DNA of 8,554 bases from Clostridiales bacterium UBA7044 (GTDB lineage: Bacteria; Bacillota; Clostridia; Oscillospirales; Oscillospiraceae), in the NCBI GenBank assembly GCA_002493965.1, contig DLAP01000007.1:1-8554 (forward strand), read 5' to 3'. This document shows, piece after piece, positions 1 through 6,919 of the stretch (within the stretch, counting starts at the first letter, position 1; every line of letters begins with the position of its first letter). The notes beneath the pieces are model-generated. The model was not told the origin of the DNA and made no database searches. It was given only the letters and a program-made list of their open reading frames with translations. The translations under genes were made by a program, and so were the position numbers.

Positions 1-148
1 AGTACCTCTCAGTACCTTAAATCAGTTCCTTGAATCATTCGCTTCTAGCATTATTACTCAAGAATTTTCGTTGGCTGTTCAATTTCGTCTTATACACGAT
101 TCTTAAACAATCCATTATAATTGTCCAAGGTGTCTTAGTTTGTCTTTT

Positions 149-170
149 CGTTATTCAATTTACAAGGTGC
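149..170 (-). promoter_or_regulatory. boxA-like antitermination motif
   Basis: The minus strand reads GCACCTTGTAAATTGAATAA followed by CG. This closely resembles the boxA region of Bacillus-type rRNA leaders, which has the form CCTTGAAAACT...ATAACG. It lies about 25 nt after the predicted P2 start, just behind the leader hairpin, as expected for a NusB/NusE loading site. The resemblance comes from memory of rRNA leaders, not from an alignment. Confidence 0.55.
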
Positions 171-175
171 AGATT

Positions 176-195
176 CTAACCACTTTCGTGGTTAG
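176..195 (-). other. Leader hairpin, 8-bp stem with tetraloop
   Basis: CTAACCAC and GTGGTTAG pair perfectly around a 4-nt loop at 184-187. The hairpin begins at the predicted P2 transcription start and has no T-run after it on either strand, so it is not an intrinsic terminator. It may cap or protect the 5' end of the pre-rRNA or help antitermination. Confidence 0.7.
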
Positions 196-202
196 CTTGC
201 TC

Positions 203-231
203 ATATTACCACATCCGGATTCCTTTGTCAA
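203..231 (-). promoter_or_regulatory. Promoter P2, rRNA-type sigma-A promoter
   Basis: On the minus strand the -35 box is TTGACA (231-226) and the -10 box is TAATAT (208-203), with an exact 17-bp spacer. Upstream of the -35 box lie A-tracts (as T-runs on the plus strand at 236-241, 246-250 and 266-271), spaced by about one and two helical turns. This fits an UP element. The predicted start is near 196. The strength, the A-tracts and the leader behind it suggest a stable-RNA promoter. Confidence 0.85.
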
Positions 232-307
232 GAACTTTTTTATCCTTTTTCAGTTCCCTTCGTGGTTTTTTATGGCCTCGCTCCCCGCTCTCGCGGACAG
301 CTTGCAT

Positions 308-336
308 ATTTTAGCATACCTCCCACTTTTTGTCAA
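308..336 (-). promoter_or_regulatory. Promoter P1, rRNA-type, overlapping the gerB stop
   Basis: On the minus strand the -35 box is TTGACA (336-331) and the -10 box is TAAAAT (313-308), with a 17-bp spacer and an extended -10 TGC before the hexamer. It lies exactly 105 bp upstream of P2, a tandem arrangement common at rRNA operons. The TGA stop of the gerB-like gene (335-333) is contained in the -35 box, so no space is left for a terminator between the two transcription units. The predicted start is near 301. Confidence 0.85.
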
Positions 337-1247
337 GCGGATTTTGGAGGTTTTTGGAAGAGAATTTTTAAACTGCAAATTGCCGGAAATATCACCCAGA
401 GAAAAATGCTGCCCACCGCAATCAGACGACTGTCAAGCCGGATATTCATGATAAACAAAAGTCCTGCCAGCGCTCCATAGGCCAGCACCATTCTGCCCCG
501 GTTTGCTGCTTCTTCCGGTATGGAGAGAAGATAACTGATTCCTCCGAAATATCCAATGGTCATTCCGGCCGCCGCTATGCTCTCCAGCCGCTGCGATATT
601 CCAAAGAAGGAAACGCTGCGGCTCAGTTCATATAGTCCCGTCCGCGACGTGCTGCTGATATTGGGCGACAGAACCCCCGCAGTCACTGCCGATGTGATCA
701 GGGCAAAGCATAGGAAGCCCGCGCATGCTCCGGCGCTTGCTCCCTTTCTCTCTCCTGTGTATAGTGTGGTCAGCAGCAGGATTGTCACCAGCGCCGCGTC
801 TGGCATCTGCCAGTTGGGATATAAATTTTGAAGTGTTATCTCAGGTACTGCCGACAGCAGAACAGGCCCCAGCAAAAGGCCCACCGGCCAGATCAGTACG
901 CAGCCTGCTCTCGCCGCCCGCTGCTGTCCCTTGCAGGCTGACCATACGGAAAGGGCCAGCAGGATCAAGGCTGCTGCCTTGACATCGCCGTGGCTGGGCC
1001 AGCAGTCTTCGCACCAGTAAAGCATCTCGCTGACGATGACGCTTGCCCACAGGCCCTGCAAAATGTCCAGCCACGGCTTTTGCGCCGTCCGATATTGCCC
1101 AAGCCACCAGCCTGCCAAGAGGGTAAAACCTCCCATCACCAGCACTGCGGGCCAGGAGCAGCCAGAGGCCGCCTTGGCCAGAGGCGCGGCCATAGCTGCC
1201 ATCCGCCACAGATTGCTCTGCCGCTTAGAAACCGGATTCGTATTCAA
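333..1247 (-). CDS. GerB-like spore germination permease (short form)
   Basis: The product is a 304-residue, very hydrophobic protein with roughly eight membrane segments. It resembles the GerAB/GerKB family (APC-type permeases), the inner spore membrane subunit thought to bind the germinant. Family-like features are the N-terminal S-x-R-Q motif (residues 7-10) before a short helix pair, and the ITLQNLYPNW segment (137-146), which matches the 'NL.P' loop typical of GerB proteins. The family is usually about 360 residues, so this copy is reduced. The start is a TTG preceded by AGAGGAG about 10 nt upstream. The next ATG (1202) has no good ribosome binding site and would lose the S-x-R-Q motif. 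The gene overlaps the end of the GerC-like gene by 23 nt. Family assignment is good but not certain, because the central part is divergent. Confidence 0.72.
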   Translation of the reverse strand: MNTNPVSKRQSNLWRMAAMAAPLAKAASGCSWPAVLVMGGFTLLAGWWLGQYRTAQKPWLDILQGLWASVIVSEMLYWCEDCWPSHGDVKAAALILLALSVWSACKGQQRAARAGCVLIWPVGLLLGPVLLSAVPEITLQNLYPNWQMPDAALVTILLLTTLYTGERKGASAGACAGFLCFALITSAVTAGVLSPNISSTSRTGLYELSRSVSFFGISQRLESIAAAGMTIGYFGGISYLLSIPEEAANRGRMVLAYGALAGLLFIMNIRLDSRLIAVGSIFLWVIFPAICSLKILFQKPPKSA

Positions 1248-1692
1248 GTCGGTATCGCTCCTCTGTCCGGGTCAGTACAGGCAAGGTTCTCATGCCGGCC
1301 CGGACATCATTTAATGTTACTCCTGGACTGTGTGCTGCCAGGAAAGCCGCGGCCCCGGTATCCGCTTCCTCCCCCAGACACAGCTGGGTTGCCGGGCGAA
1401 GAATTTGCCACAGCTGTGGCAGTAATGGGATGGCTTTCTTGGTAATGATCAAATAGTCCACTGTGTCCAGAAAAATGTTACCTGCGGCAGTGGCCTTGAG
1501 GTCTGACAGCGCCTCGCCTAAGGTTTCCCCCGTTCCCATATCCCCGGTATCTGTTTTCACGCAGAGGGTCCCTTCCTTATAGTAAACGCAGAGAAGCTCC
1601 ACCGGGAGCAGCTCACCCACATCGGTTTTGGGAACCGGCGCTAGAAAAAGCACCAGCGTCAGTGCCAGGGCATAGACGATCCATCGCTTCAT
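1225..1692 (-). CDS. Short GerC-like protein, N-terminal domain only
   Basis: The 155-residue product has an N-terminal hydrophobic segment (residues 5-20) and then a soluble part. The stretch GETLGEALSDLKATAAGNIF (55-74), followed by a hydrophobic strand (77-86), resembles the N-terminal domain of Ger(x)C proteins, where 'G.tl.eAl..l......f..h...liig' is typical. Known GerC subunits are lipoproteins of about 370-400 residues. Here the C-terminal domains are absent and no lipobox cysteine follows the signal-like segment (LFLAPVPKTD), so it would be anchored by an uncleaved helix or secreted. It starts in an ATGA overlap with the A-subunit stop, with GAGAGG at 1706-1701 about 8 nt upstream. 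Its position between A and B genes supports the call. An unrelated small membrane-anchored protein cannot be excluded. Confidence 0.55.
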   Translation of the reverse strand: MKRWIVYALALTLVLFLAPVPKTDVGELLPVELLCVYYKEGTLCVKTDTGDMGTGETLGEALSDLKATAAGNIFLDTVDYLIITKKAIPLLPQLWQILRPATQLCLGEEADTGAAAFLAAHSPGVTLNDVRAGMRTLPVLTRTEERYRLEYESGF

Positions 1693-3101
1693 TTTTGGTT
1701 CCTCTCATCCAGCGGATGGAGCCTCCCATTCCGGAATTTCTTGAATTTCAGCCGCCAGCGCAGTATTCCCACATTTTCCCCCTCGCTGAAGGGAGCCAAA
1801 TAAGGAACGTCCAGGCAGGTCAGGCCCGAAAGATGGATCAGTAAAATTAAAAATCCCACAGTCACACCAAACAGCCCCGCCGCTGCGCCCAGGATGGCAA
1901 TTCCAAACCGCCACACCCGAACAGCCTCCGCCAGATCCCGGTTGGGCAGCACAAATCCGCAGACGCCGGCAATACTGACTACGATCAGCGCCGCCGGGGA
2001 AACCAATCCTGCCTCCACCGCCGCCGTACCGACCACAATACCGCCGATGGTAGAAACCGACTGGCCCACCGCCTGGGGCAGATGGATCCCGGATTCCTGC
2101 AATAGTTCAAAGGCAATCAGCAGGCCCAAAACCTCCAGCGTCGTGGAAAATGGGACATTTTCCTTACTTTCGATAATAGACCGGAGCAGAGGCAGGGGGA
2201 TCATCTCCTGCTGAAAGGCCGCCAGCGCAATGTAAAATCCCGGCAGCAGCAGACTGAGAATTAGAGCGCAATACCGCAGAATCCGAATGCAGGAGGCGGA
2301 AACATAGTCCCGGCTTCGATCCTCCGGACTTTCCATCAGATACCCCAGATCCGCTGGGGCCAGATACCCCAGCGGCAGACCGTCCACCAGCAATCCCACC
2401 CGCCCATCCAGCAGTCCCTGGCTGAATTTATCCGCCCGTTCGGTATACTGCATCAGGGGAAAAGCCGTGGCACGGGAGCCGGTGACATATTCCTCCACCG
2501 CCGAGGGGGACAACAGGCCGTCAATATCGATGGCTTTGATTCTCTCCTCCATACGACCCACCAATTCCGGGCTGGTGATTCCCGAAATCCACGCAATGCT
2601 GACGTGGGTCAGGCTCCGCCTCCCCACCGTCAGGCCGGTGAAGCGGAGTTCCGGGGTGCGCAGATGGCGGCGAACCAGGCTGGTGTTGATGCGGACAGTT
2701 TCTACGAAAGCATCCTTGGGGCCTTTAACGGTGTTTTCCACCTCCGGCGGCGAGGGTGTGCGCCGGGTCCCGGATTTGATTTCAAAAGCGATTGTCCCCG
2801 AACCGGGAAACAGCACCACGCAGAACCCCCCCACCAGCTTGCCGGACACTGCCTGCAAGCTGTCACAGGCATCTGCCACACTGTTATAGACCGCGCCTCC
2901 CAGGGCCGCGTCATACAGTTCCTGCATGGTGCTGCCCCTTAAGTTTTCCGAGATGGGTTTGACAATATAATCCGACATCTCACTGCCAGACACCATGCCG
3001 TCAACGGCATAGGCGTAAAGGAGAAAATCGCCGCAGTGCAGTTCCCGGGCGATGAAGTCCTCCGTGTCTCCGAAAATTTCCCGAATCTCTCCGTCTGTCA
3101 T
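1689..3101 (-). CDS. gerA: GerA-type spore germination protein, A subunit
   Basis: This is the A subunit of a nutrient germinant receptor in the inner spore membrane; receptors of this family trigger ion release and germination. The 470-residue protein has the family layout: a soluble N-terminal half with GPKDAFVETVRINTSLVRRH (127-146), a TER-x-D motif (about 220-224), LLDGRVGLLVDG (230-241), then membrane helices from about 272. The QQEMIP loop (about 297-302), the ELLQESGIHLP region and the AAVEAGLVSP motif are all characteristic. Length is near the usual 470-500. I place the start at 3101 because GGGGTG (3112-3107) sits 5 nt upstream. An in-frame ATG at 3128 would add nine residues but has no ribosome binding site. 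It leads an operon with overlapping downstream genes. Confidence 0.92.
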   Translation of the reverse strand: MTDGEIREIFGDTEDFIARELHCGDFLLYAYAVDGMVSGSEMSDYIVKPISENLRGSTMQELYDAALGGAVYNSVADACDSLQAVSGKLVGGFCVVLFPGSGTIAFEIKSGTRRTPSPPEVENTVKGPKDAFVETVRINTSLVRRHLRTPELRFTGLTVGRRSLTHVSIAWISGITSPELVGRMEERIKAIDIDGLLSPSAVEEYVTGSRATAFPLMQYTERADKFSQGLLDGRVGLLVDGLPLGYLAPADLGYLMESPEDRSRDYVSASCIRILRYCALILSLLLPGFYIALAAFQQEMIPLPLLRSIIESKENVPFSTTLEVLGLLIAFELLQESGIHLPQAVGQSVSTIGGIVVGTAAVEAGLVSPAALIVVSIAGVCGFVLPNRDLAEAVRVWRFGIAILGAAAGLFGVTVGFLILLIHLSGLTCLDVPYLAPFSEGENVGILRWRLKFKKFRNGRLHPLDERNQK

Positions 3102-3131
3102 TCTTTCACCCCAAGAAAGGATGCCCATATC

Positions 3132-3160
3132 TTGCTTTTTTTATCCGTGAGTGGTATGAT
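3132..3160 (+). promoter_or_regulatory. Sigma-A promoter for the Nudix-mnmE operon
   Basis: The -35 box is TTGCTT (3132-3137) and the -10 box is TATGAT (3155-3160), with a 17-bp spacer and an extended -10 TGG directly before the hexamer. Predicted start is near 3167, giving a leader of about 24 nt before the first ATG. A GAGGT ribosome binding site at 3180-3184 is 6 nt from that ATG. The element sits in the narrow divergent gap facing the germination operon. Confidence 0.75.
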
Positions 3161-3190
3161 TATATATTATTACGGTTGTGAGGTAAGGTT

Positions 3191-3805
3191 ATGAGCAGCA
3201 TTGGAAACATTCGGAAGCAGACAGATAACCTTTTTCTGAATCTCTACGAATTGGAAGCCATCCATCGGGACGGGGGACGCTCACCCTACTATGTGGCCTC
3301 CCGGGCTAAGAAAATTCCGGATTTGAAGGCCGTCTCCGGAGAGAATCATCCAGATGGCGTCATTGTCTGCGGCATTTATGGGGAAAAGAAAGATAAGCTG
3401 GTGCTGATCCGTCAGTACCGTTACCCTGTAGGGCGCTATGTATATGAATTACCGGCAGGGCTGGTGGATCCGGGAGAGGATCTGCTTTCCTCTGGCATTC
3501 GGGAAATGTATGAGGAAACCGGCCTGACCTTCACCCCCGTAGAGGGCGGCAGCTTTTCCCGCCCCTTTTACACCACCGTGGGTCTGACGGACGAAAGCTG
3601 CGGCACCGTCTACGGCTACTGCTCCGGCACCCCCACCAGCAGCCACGAAGAGGCCAGCGAGGAAATCCAGGTGGTTCTGGCCGACCGGGCAGAATGCAGG
3701 CGCATTTTGAAGGAAGAGGATGTGTCCCTGGTCTGCGCCTATACGCTGATGCGTTTTATTTCCTGCGACGGCGACCCGCTGTCCTTTCTGGAAGGAGAAA
3801 ACTGA
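3191..3805 (+). CDS. Nudix hydrolase, ADP-ribose pyrophosphatase-like
   Basis: The 204-residue protein carries an intact Nudix box: G90, E96, R104-E105, E108-E109 and G111-L112, matching Gx5Ex7REUxEExGU, which binds the metal and cleaves a diphosphate bond. The approach sequence VLIRQYRYPV...YELPAGLVDPGE is typical of the ADP-ribose pyrophosphatase branch, which hydrolyses ADP-ribose to AMP and ribose 5-phosphate. The substrate is inferred from this resemblance and could be another nucleoside diphosphate derivative. It is cytosolic, with no signal peptide. It is the first gene of the plus-strand operon and its stop is separated from mnmE by a single base, so the two are surely co-transcribed and perhaps translationally coupled. 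Confidence 0.9.
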   Translation: MSSIGNIRKQTDNLFLNLYELEAIHRDGGRSPYYVASRAKKIPDLKAVSGENHPDGVIVCGIYGEKKDKLVLIRQYRYPVGRYVYELPAGLVDPGEDLLSSGIREMYEETGLTFTPVEGGSFSRPFYTTVGLTDESCGTVYGYCSGTPTSSHEEASEEIQVVLADRAECRRILKEEDVSLVCAYTLMRFISCDGDPLSFLEGEN

Positions 3806-3806
3806 T

Positions 3807-5168
3807 ATGTCTCACGCCATCGCCGCCGTCTCTACCGGGAACATTGTCAGTGCCATTGGCATTCTGCGTCTTTCCGGTGACGGCTGCATTCACATTGCCG
3901 ACCGGGTATTTTCCCTGAACGATGGGAAAAAGCTGACCCAGGCTCCCGACCGGAAGCTGATGCTGGGAACGCTGAAGGACAAGGAAGGACGGATCATTGA
4001 TCAGTGCATGGCCGTGGTCTCCCGGGGGCCTCACAGCTATACGGGAGAGGACACCGTGGAATTTCACTGTCACGGCTCCCCGGCGGTTCTCGCCGCGGGA
4101 CTCGAAAGCCTGTATCTGGCCGGGGCCAGACCCGCCGGACGGGGAGAATTTACCAAGCGGGCATTTCTGAATGGCAAGCTGGACCTGACCCAGGCGGAAG
4201 CGGTCATTGATCTCATTGAAGCGGACACCGCTGACGCCGCCGCAAATGCCGCCGGACAGGTAGGCGGGGTGCTGCAAAGAAAGCTGGCCCCTATCTATGA
4301 CGATCTGGTGAATCTGTGCAGCCACTTCCACGCCGTACTGGATTACCCCGACGAAGATATTGCGGATTTCGGTCTTCAAAATTACCGCGAGGATCTCCGC
4401 CGGGACGCAAAGCAGCTCTACGCTCTGCTGCAAACCTACGGCCAGGGCCGGATTCTCCGCCAGGGCGTAGCCGCCGCCATTGTGGGAAAGCCCAATGTGG
4501 GAAAATCCAGCCTGTTAAACGCCCTGGCAGGGTTTGACCGGGCCATTGTCACCGACATTCCCGGCACCACCCGGGATACAGTGGAGGAAAGCGTCATGCT
4601 GGGGTTTACCCGTCTGCGGCTCATCGACACCGCTGGAATCCGGGAGACCGGGGACGCGGTAGAGGCAATGGGCGTTCAGCGCTCCAAGGAGGCCATGGAA
4701 AACGCGGACCTGACGCTCTTCGTCTGCGATGGCTCTCAGCCCCTGACGGAAGAGGATCAAGCCATTATCGATCTTTGTCTGGACAAGGAAAACGCCATTG
4801 CCCTGATTAACAAATCCGACCTGGGCAGTGAAATTGACCCCAGCGACCTGCCCTTTATGGCCGTGATCCGCATCTGCGCCAAAACCGGCGAAGGACTTGA
4901 CCAGCTTGCCGATATGGTGGACACTATGTTTGAAGGGCAAAGTCCCTGTGACGGCTCCATTCTCACCAACGCCCGGCAGTTTGACGCCATCCGCCGGGCC
5001 TACGAAGCCCTTCTCCGTTCCCTGCAAGGGCTGATGCTGGGGCTGACCCCGGATGCCGTGCTGACGGATGTGGAGGAAGCCATGGAGGCCATGGGCGAAG
5101 TCACCGGGGCTACGGTTCGGGAGGATATCACCGCCCGGATTTTTGAGCGCTTCTGCGTGGGAAAATGA
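3807..5168 (+). CDS. mnmE: tRNA uridine-34 modification GTPase MnmE (TrmE)
   Basis: MnmE works with MnmG to add the (carboxymethyl)aminomethyl group at C5 of the wobble uridine of certain tRNAs, using methylene-tetrahydrofolate and GTP hydrolysis. All family parts are present in 453 residues, the usual length: an N-terminal folate-binding domain (about 1-118), a helical region, and an inserted G domain with G1 GKPNVGKSS (227-235), G2 TDIPGTTRDT (249-258), G3 DTAG (274-277) and G4 NKSD (335-338). The C-terminal end is FCVGK, in place of the common FCIGK, with the conserved cysteine at 450. AGGAG (3793-3797) lies 9 nt before the start. In many Bacillota mnmE is next to mnmG and jag; here it lies between two Nudix genes and no mnmG is in view. 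Confidence 0.98.
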   Translation: MSHAIAAVSTGNIVSAIGILRLSGDGCIHIADRVFSLNDGKKLTQAPDRKLMLGTLKDKEGRIIDQCMAVVSRGPHSYTGEDTVEFHCHGSPAVLAAGLESLYLAGARPAGRGEFTKRAFLNGKLDLTQAEAVIDLIEADTADAAANAAGQVGGVLQRKLAPIYDDLVNLCSHFHAVLDYPDEDIADFGLQNYREDLRRDAKQLYALLQTYGQGRILRQGVAAAIVGKPNVGKSSLLNALAGFDRAIVTDIPGTTRDTVEESVMLGFTRLRLIDTAGIRETGDAVEAMGVQRSKEAMENADLTLFVCDGSQPLTEEDQAIIDLCLDKENAIALINKSDLGSEIDPSDLPFMAVIRICAKTGEGLDQLADMVDTMFEGQSPCDGSILTNARQFDAIRRAYEALLRSLQGLMLGLTPDAVLTDVEEAMEAMGEVTGATVREDITARIFERFCVGK

Positions 5169-5188
5169 GGAAAACGAGAGGTAAGGAA

Positions 5189-5686
5189 ATGGAATTGTGG
5201 GATCTTTACACTGAGAATCGAACACCTACCGGCAAAACCCACGTTCGTGGGGAGAAGGTCCCGGCGGGTTGCTACCACCTCGTTGTACACGTCTGGATTC
5301 GCAATGCAAAAGGAGAGTATCTGATTTCTCAGCGGGCGGCCAATCGCCCGACCTTCCCTTTCATGTGGGAATGCGTCGGTGGTTCTGTGGTTGCCGGGGA
5401 AAACAGCCTGGATGGCGCCATCCGGGAGGTCAAAGAGGAGGTAGGGCTTGATCTGGATTCTTCCAGCGGAAAGCTCGTCCGCTCTTTTCTGCGCACGGAT
5501 TCTCTTCTGGATGTATGGTGCTTCCCCTATGACGGGGATGTGCCCCTGGAAAACGCCACCACGGACGAAGTCGCCCAGGTCAAGTGGATGACCCCCGCCC
5601 AGGTTCGCGGGCTTCTGGAATCCCACAAGCTGGTAAATACTCTTGCCTATTTCTTTACAGAACTCGATCAAACAGGAAAAGGATGA
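5189..5686 (+). CDS. Nudix hydrolase, YfcD/isopentenyl isomerase-like class
   Basis: The 165-residue protein opens with MELWDLYTENRTPTGKTHVR, then a VHVWIRN strand and the Nudix box G65, E71, R79-E80, E83-E84 and G86-L87. The N-terminal pattern (ELWDvY...G..hvRGe..p.G.yHlvvhvWi) belongs to a widespread class of Nudix proteins related to YfcD and isopentenyl-diphosphate isomerase. Their substrates are mostly unknown, so none is assigned. The start at 5189 is chosen because GAGGT (5178-5182) is 6 nt upstream and the family N-terminus begins there. An in-frame ATG at 5165 overlaps the mnmE stop as ATGA and would add eight basic residues. The gene follows mnmE by 20 nt and precedes the cysteine desulfurase by 10 nt. 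Confidence 0.9.
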   Translation: MELWDLYTENRTPTGKTHVRGEKVPAGCYHLVVHVWIRNAKGEYLISQRAANRPTFPFMWECVGGSVVAGENSLDGAIREVKEEVGLDLDSSSGKLVRSFLRTDSLLDVWCFPYDGDVPLENATTDEVAQVKWMTPAQVRGLLESHKLVNTLAYFFTELDQTGKG

Positions 5687-5696
5687 TATTGCCATT

Positions 5697-6824
5697 ATGA
5701 TCTATCTCGACAACTCCGCCACCACCAAGCCTTGCCCCGAAGCCGTGGCCGCCATGAACAAAGCCCTCACCGAGGACTGGGCCAACCCCAGCGCCCTTTA
5801 CGGTTTCGGCATCGACGCTGCCCACGCACTCCGCACCGCCCGTCACCAGATGGCCGCCGCCATGGGTGCGGAACCTGACCGGGTCTTCTTCACCTCCGGC
5901 GGTACCGAGGCCGACAACTGGGCCATTTTCGGTACCGTGAAGCGTCTCGGCAAGCGGGGCAAGCATATCATTACCACCGCCATTGAGCATCACGCTATCT
6001 TAAACTGCTGCAAGGAACTGGAAGCCCAGGGCTACGAAGTTACTTACCTCCAGCCCGACGGTCTGGGGCAGATCTCCCTGGACAGCCTGAAAGCCGCCCT
6101 TCGAAAGGACACCATTCTGGTTTCTGTGATGATGGTCAACAACGAGGTTGGCTCCGTTATGCCCATTTCCCAGATGGCAAGGCTCACCCACCGAGTCTGT
6201 CCCAACGCCATTTTCCATACCGATGCCGTCCAGGGCTTCCTGAAAGTCCCCTTCGCCGCCAAGTCCCTGGGGGCAGACCTGATTTCTGTGTCCTCCCATA
6301 AAATTCACGGCCCCAAGGGAGTGGGCGCGCTGTACATCTCCCCCCGGCTTAAGTCCTTCCCGCCCCTCATCTACGGCGGCGGGCAGGAGGGCGGCTACCG
6401 CAGCGGCACAGAGGGAACCCCCGCCATTTTCGGCTTCGCCGCCGCCAGTGCTGCTGCCTGCGCCACCATGAAGGAAGATACCATCCGGGAAAAAGCGTTG
6501 ATTGCCTCCACCGTCCAGGCCCTTTCCGCTCTGGAGGGCGTCACCATAAATGGCGTCCATGAAGCCCCCCATGTGCTGTCCATCGCCATTCCCGGGGTTC
6601 CCGTGCAGAATACTATCAACATTTTGCAGGATCATGGAATCTGCGTCAGCGCCGGTTCCGCCTGCGCCAAGGGGCATCGGAGCCATGTGCTGACGGCCAT
6701 GAAGCTTTCCCCGGAGACAATCGACAGTGCATTCCGGGTTTCCATCTGTCCCACCACTACAGAAGAGGATTTGCATACGTTGGTTCAGGTAATCCGGGAG
6801 GAAATCCTGCCCAGAGCAAGATGA
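5697..6824 (+). CDS. Cysteine desulfurase, NifS/IscS group I
   Basis: This PLP enzyme converts L-cysteine to alanine and passes the sulfur as a persulfide to acceptors for Fe-S clusters, tRNA thiolation or cofactors. The 375-residue protein starts with the hallmark MIYLDNSATTKP. It has the EHHAIL motif (H98, stacking on PLP), TDAVQ (D176), SSHKIHGPKG with the PLP-binding lysine K202, and VSAGSACAKG with the catalytic cysteine C323. Length fits NifS-like members such as those paired with MnmA or ThiI. An upstream in-frame ATG at 5643 lies within the Nudix gene and is rejected because the family N-terminus begins at 5697. The ribosome binding site is weak (AGGA about 13 nt upstream), so translation probably depends on coupling with the preceding gene. 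Last gene of the operon. Confidence 0.95.
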   Translation: MIYLDNSATTKPCPEAVAAMNKALTEDWANPSALYGFGIDAAHALRTARHQMAAAMGAEPDRVFFTSGGTEADNWAIFGTVKRLGKRGKHIITTAIEHHAILNCCKELEAQGYEVTYLQPDGLGQISLDSLKAALRKDTILVSVMMVNNEVGSVMPISQMARLTHRVCPNAIFHTDAVQGFLKVPFAAKSLGADLISVSSHKIHGPKGVGALYISPRLKSFPPLIYGGGQEGGYRSGTEGTPAIFGFAAASAAACATMKEDTIREKALIASTVQALSALEGVTINGVHEAPHVLSIAIPGVPVQNTINILQDHGICVSAGSACAKGHRSHVLTAMKLSPETIDSAFRVSICPTTTEEDLHTLVQVIREEILPRAR

Positions 6825-6870
6825 TATTCATTGTGAACACCATTATGAGACGTTTTTTGTGATTTCCAGT

Positions 6871-6915
6871 AAAAAACAATATACCGGGTTCATAAAGCCC
6901 GGTATATTGTTTTTT
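6871..6915. terminator. Bidirectional rho-independent terminator
   Basis: A perfect 18-bp inverted repeat (6871-6888 with 6898-6915) has a 9-nt loop. The GC core CCGGG/CCCGG is flanked by A6 on one side and T6 on the other, so both strands give a hairpin followed by U-rich RNA. It sits between the converging cysteine desulfurase and metY genes: 46 nt after the first stop and only 4 nt after the metY stop. Confidence 0.95.
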
Positions 6916-6919
6916 CTTA

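Larger units (their letters stand above)
1..195 (-). promoter_or_regulatory. Probable rRNA operon leader (5' transcribed spacer)
   Basis: This AT-rich stretch has no credible protein gene. Read on the minus strand from the P2 start near 196, it begins with a perfect 8-bp hairpin and continues with a boxA-like sequence at 149-170. A related copy lies at 65-85, sharing the blocks AAATTGAA and ACGAAAA. Such motifs are typical of Gram-positive rRNA leaders and 16S-23S spacers, where the Nus antitermination complex assembles. The 16S gene itself is not in the window, so the assignment rests on motifs plus the strong tandem promoters upstream. A different stable RNA, such as a tRNA cluster, is possible but less likely. 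Confidence 0.6.

Noticed and set aside
140..480. Plus-strand ORFs of 103 and 72 codons
   Set aside because: They cross the rRNA-type promoter and the end of the gerB-like gene, have no ribosome binding site and no recognisable domain.
3756..4433. 225-residue minus-strand ORF opposite mnmE
   Set aside because: It mirrors the strongly conserved mnmE coding frame; its composition is that of an antisense shadow.
4515..5695. Minus-strand ORFs of 236 and 231 residues
   Set aside because: They are antisense to mnmE and the second Nudix gene and show no motifs or start signals.
6000..6776. 258-residue minus-strand ORF rich in glycine
   Set aside because: It is the antisense of GCC-rich codons in the cysteine desulfurase gene.
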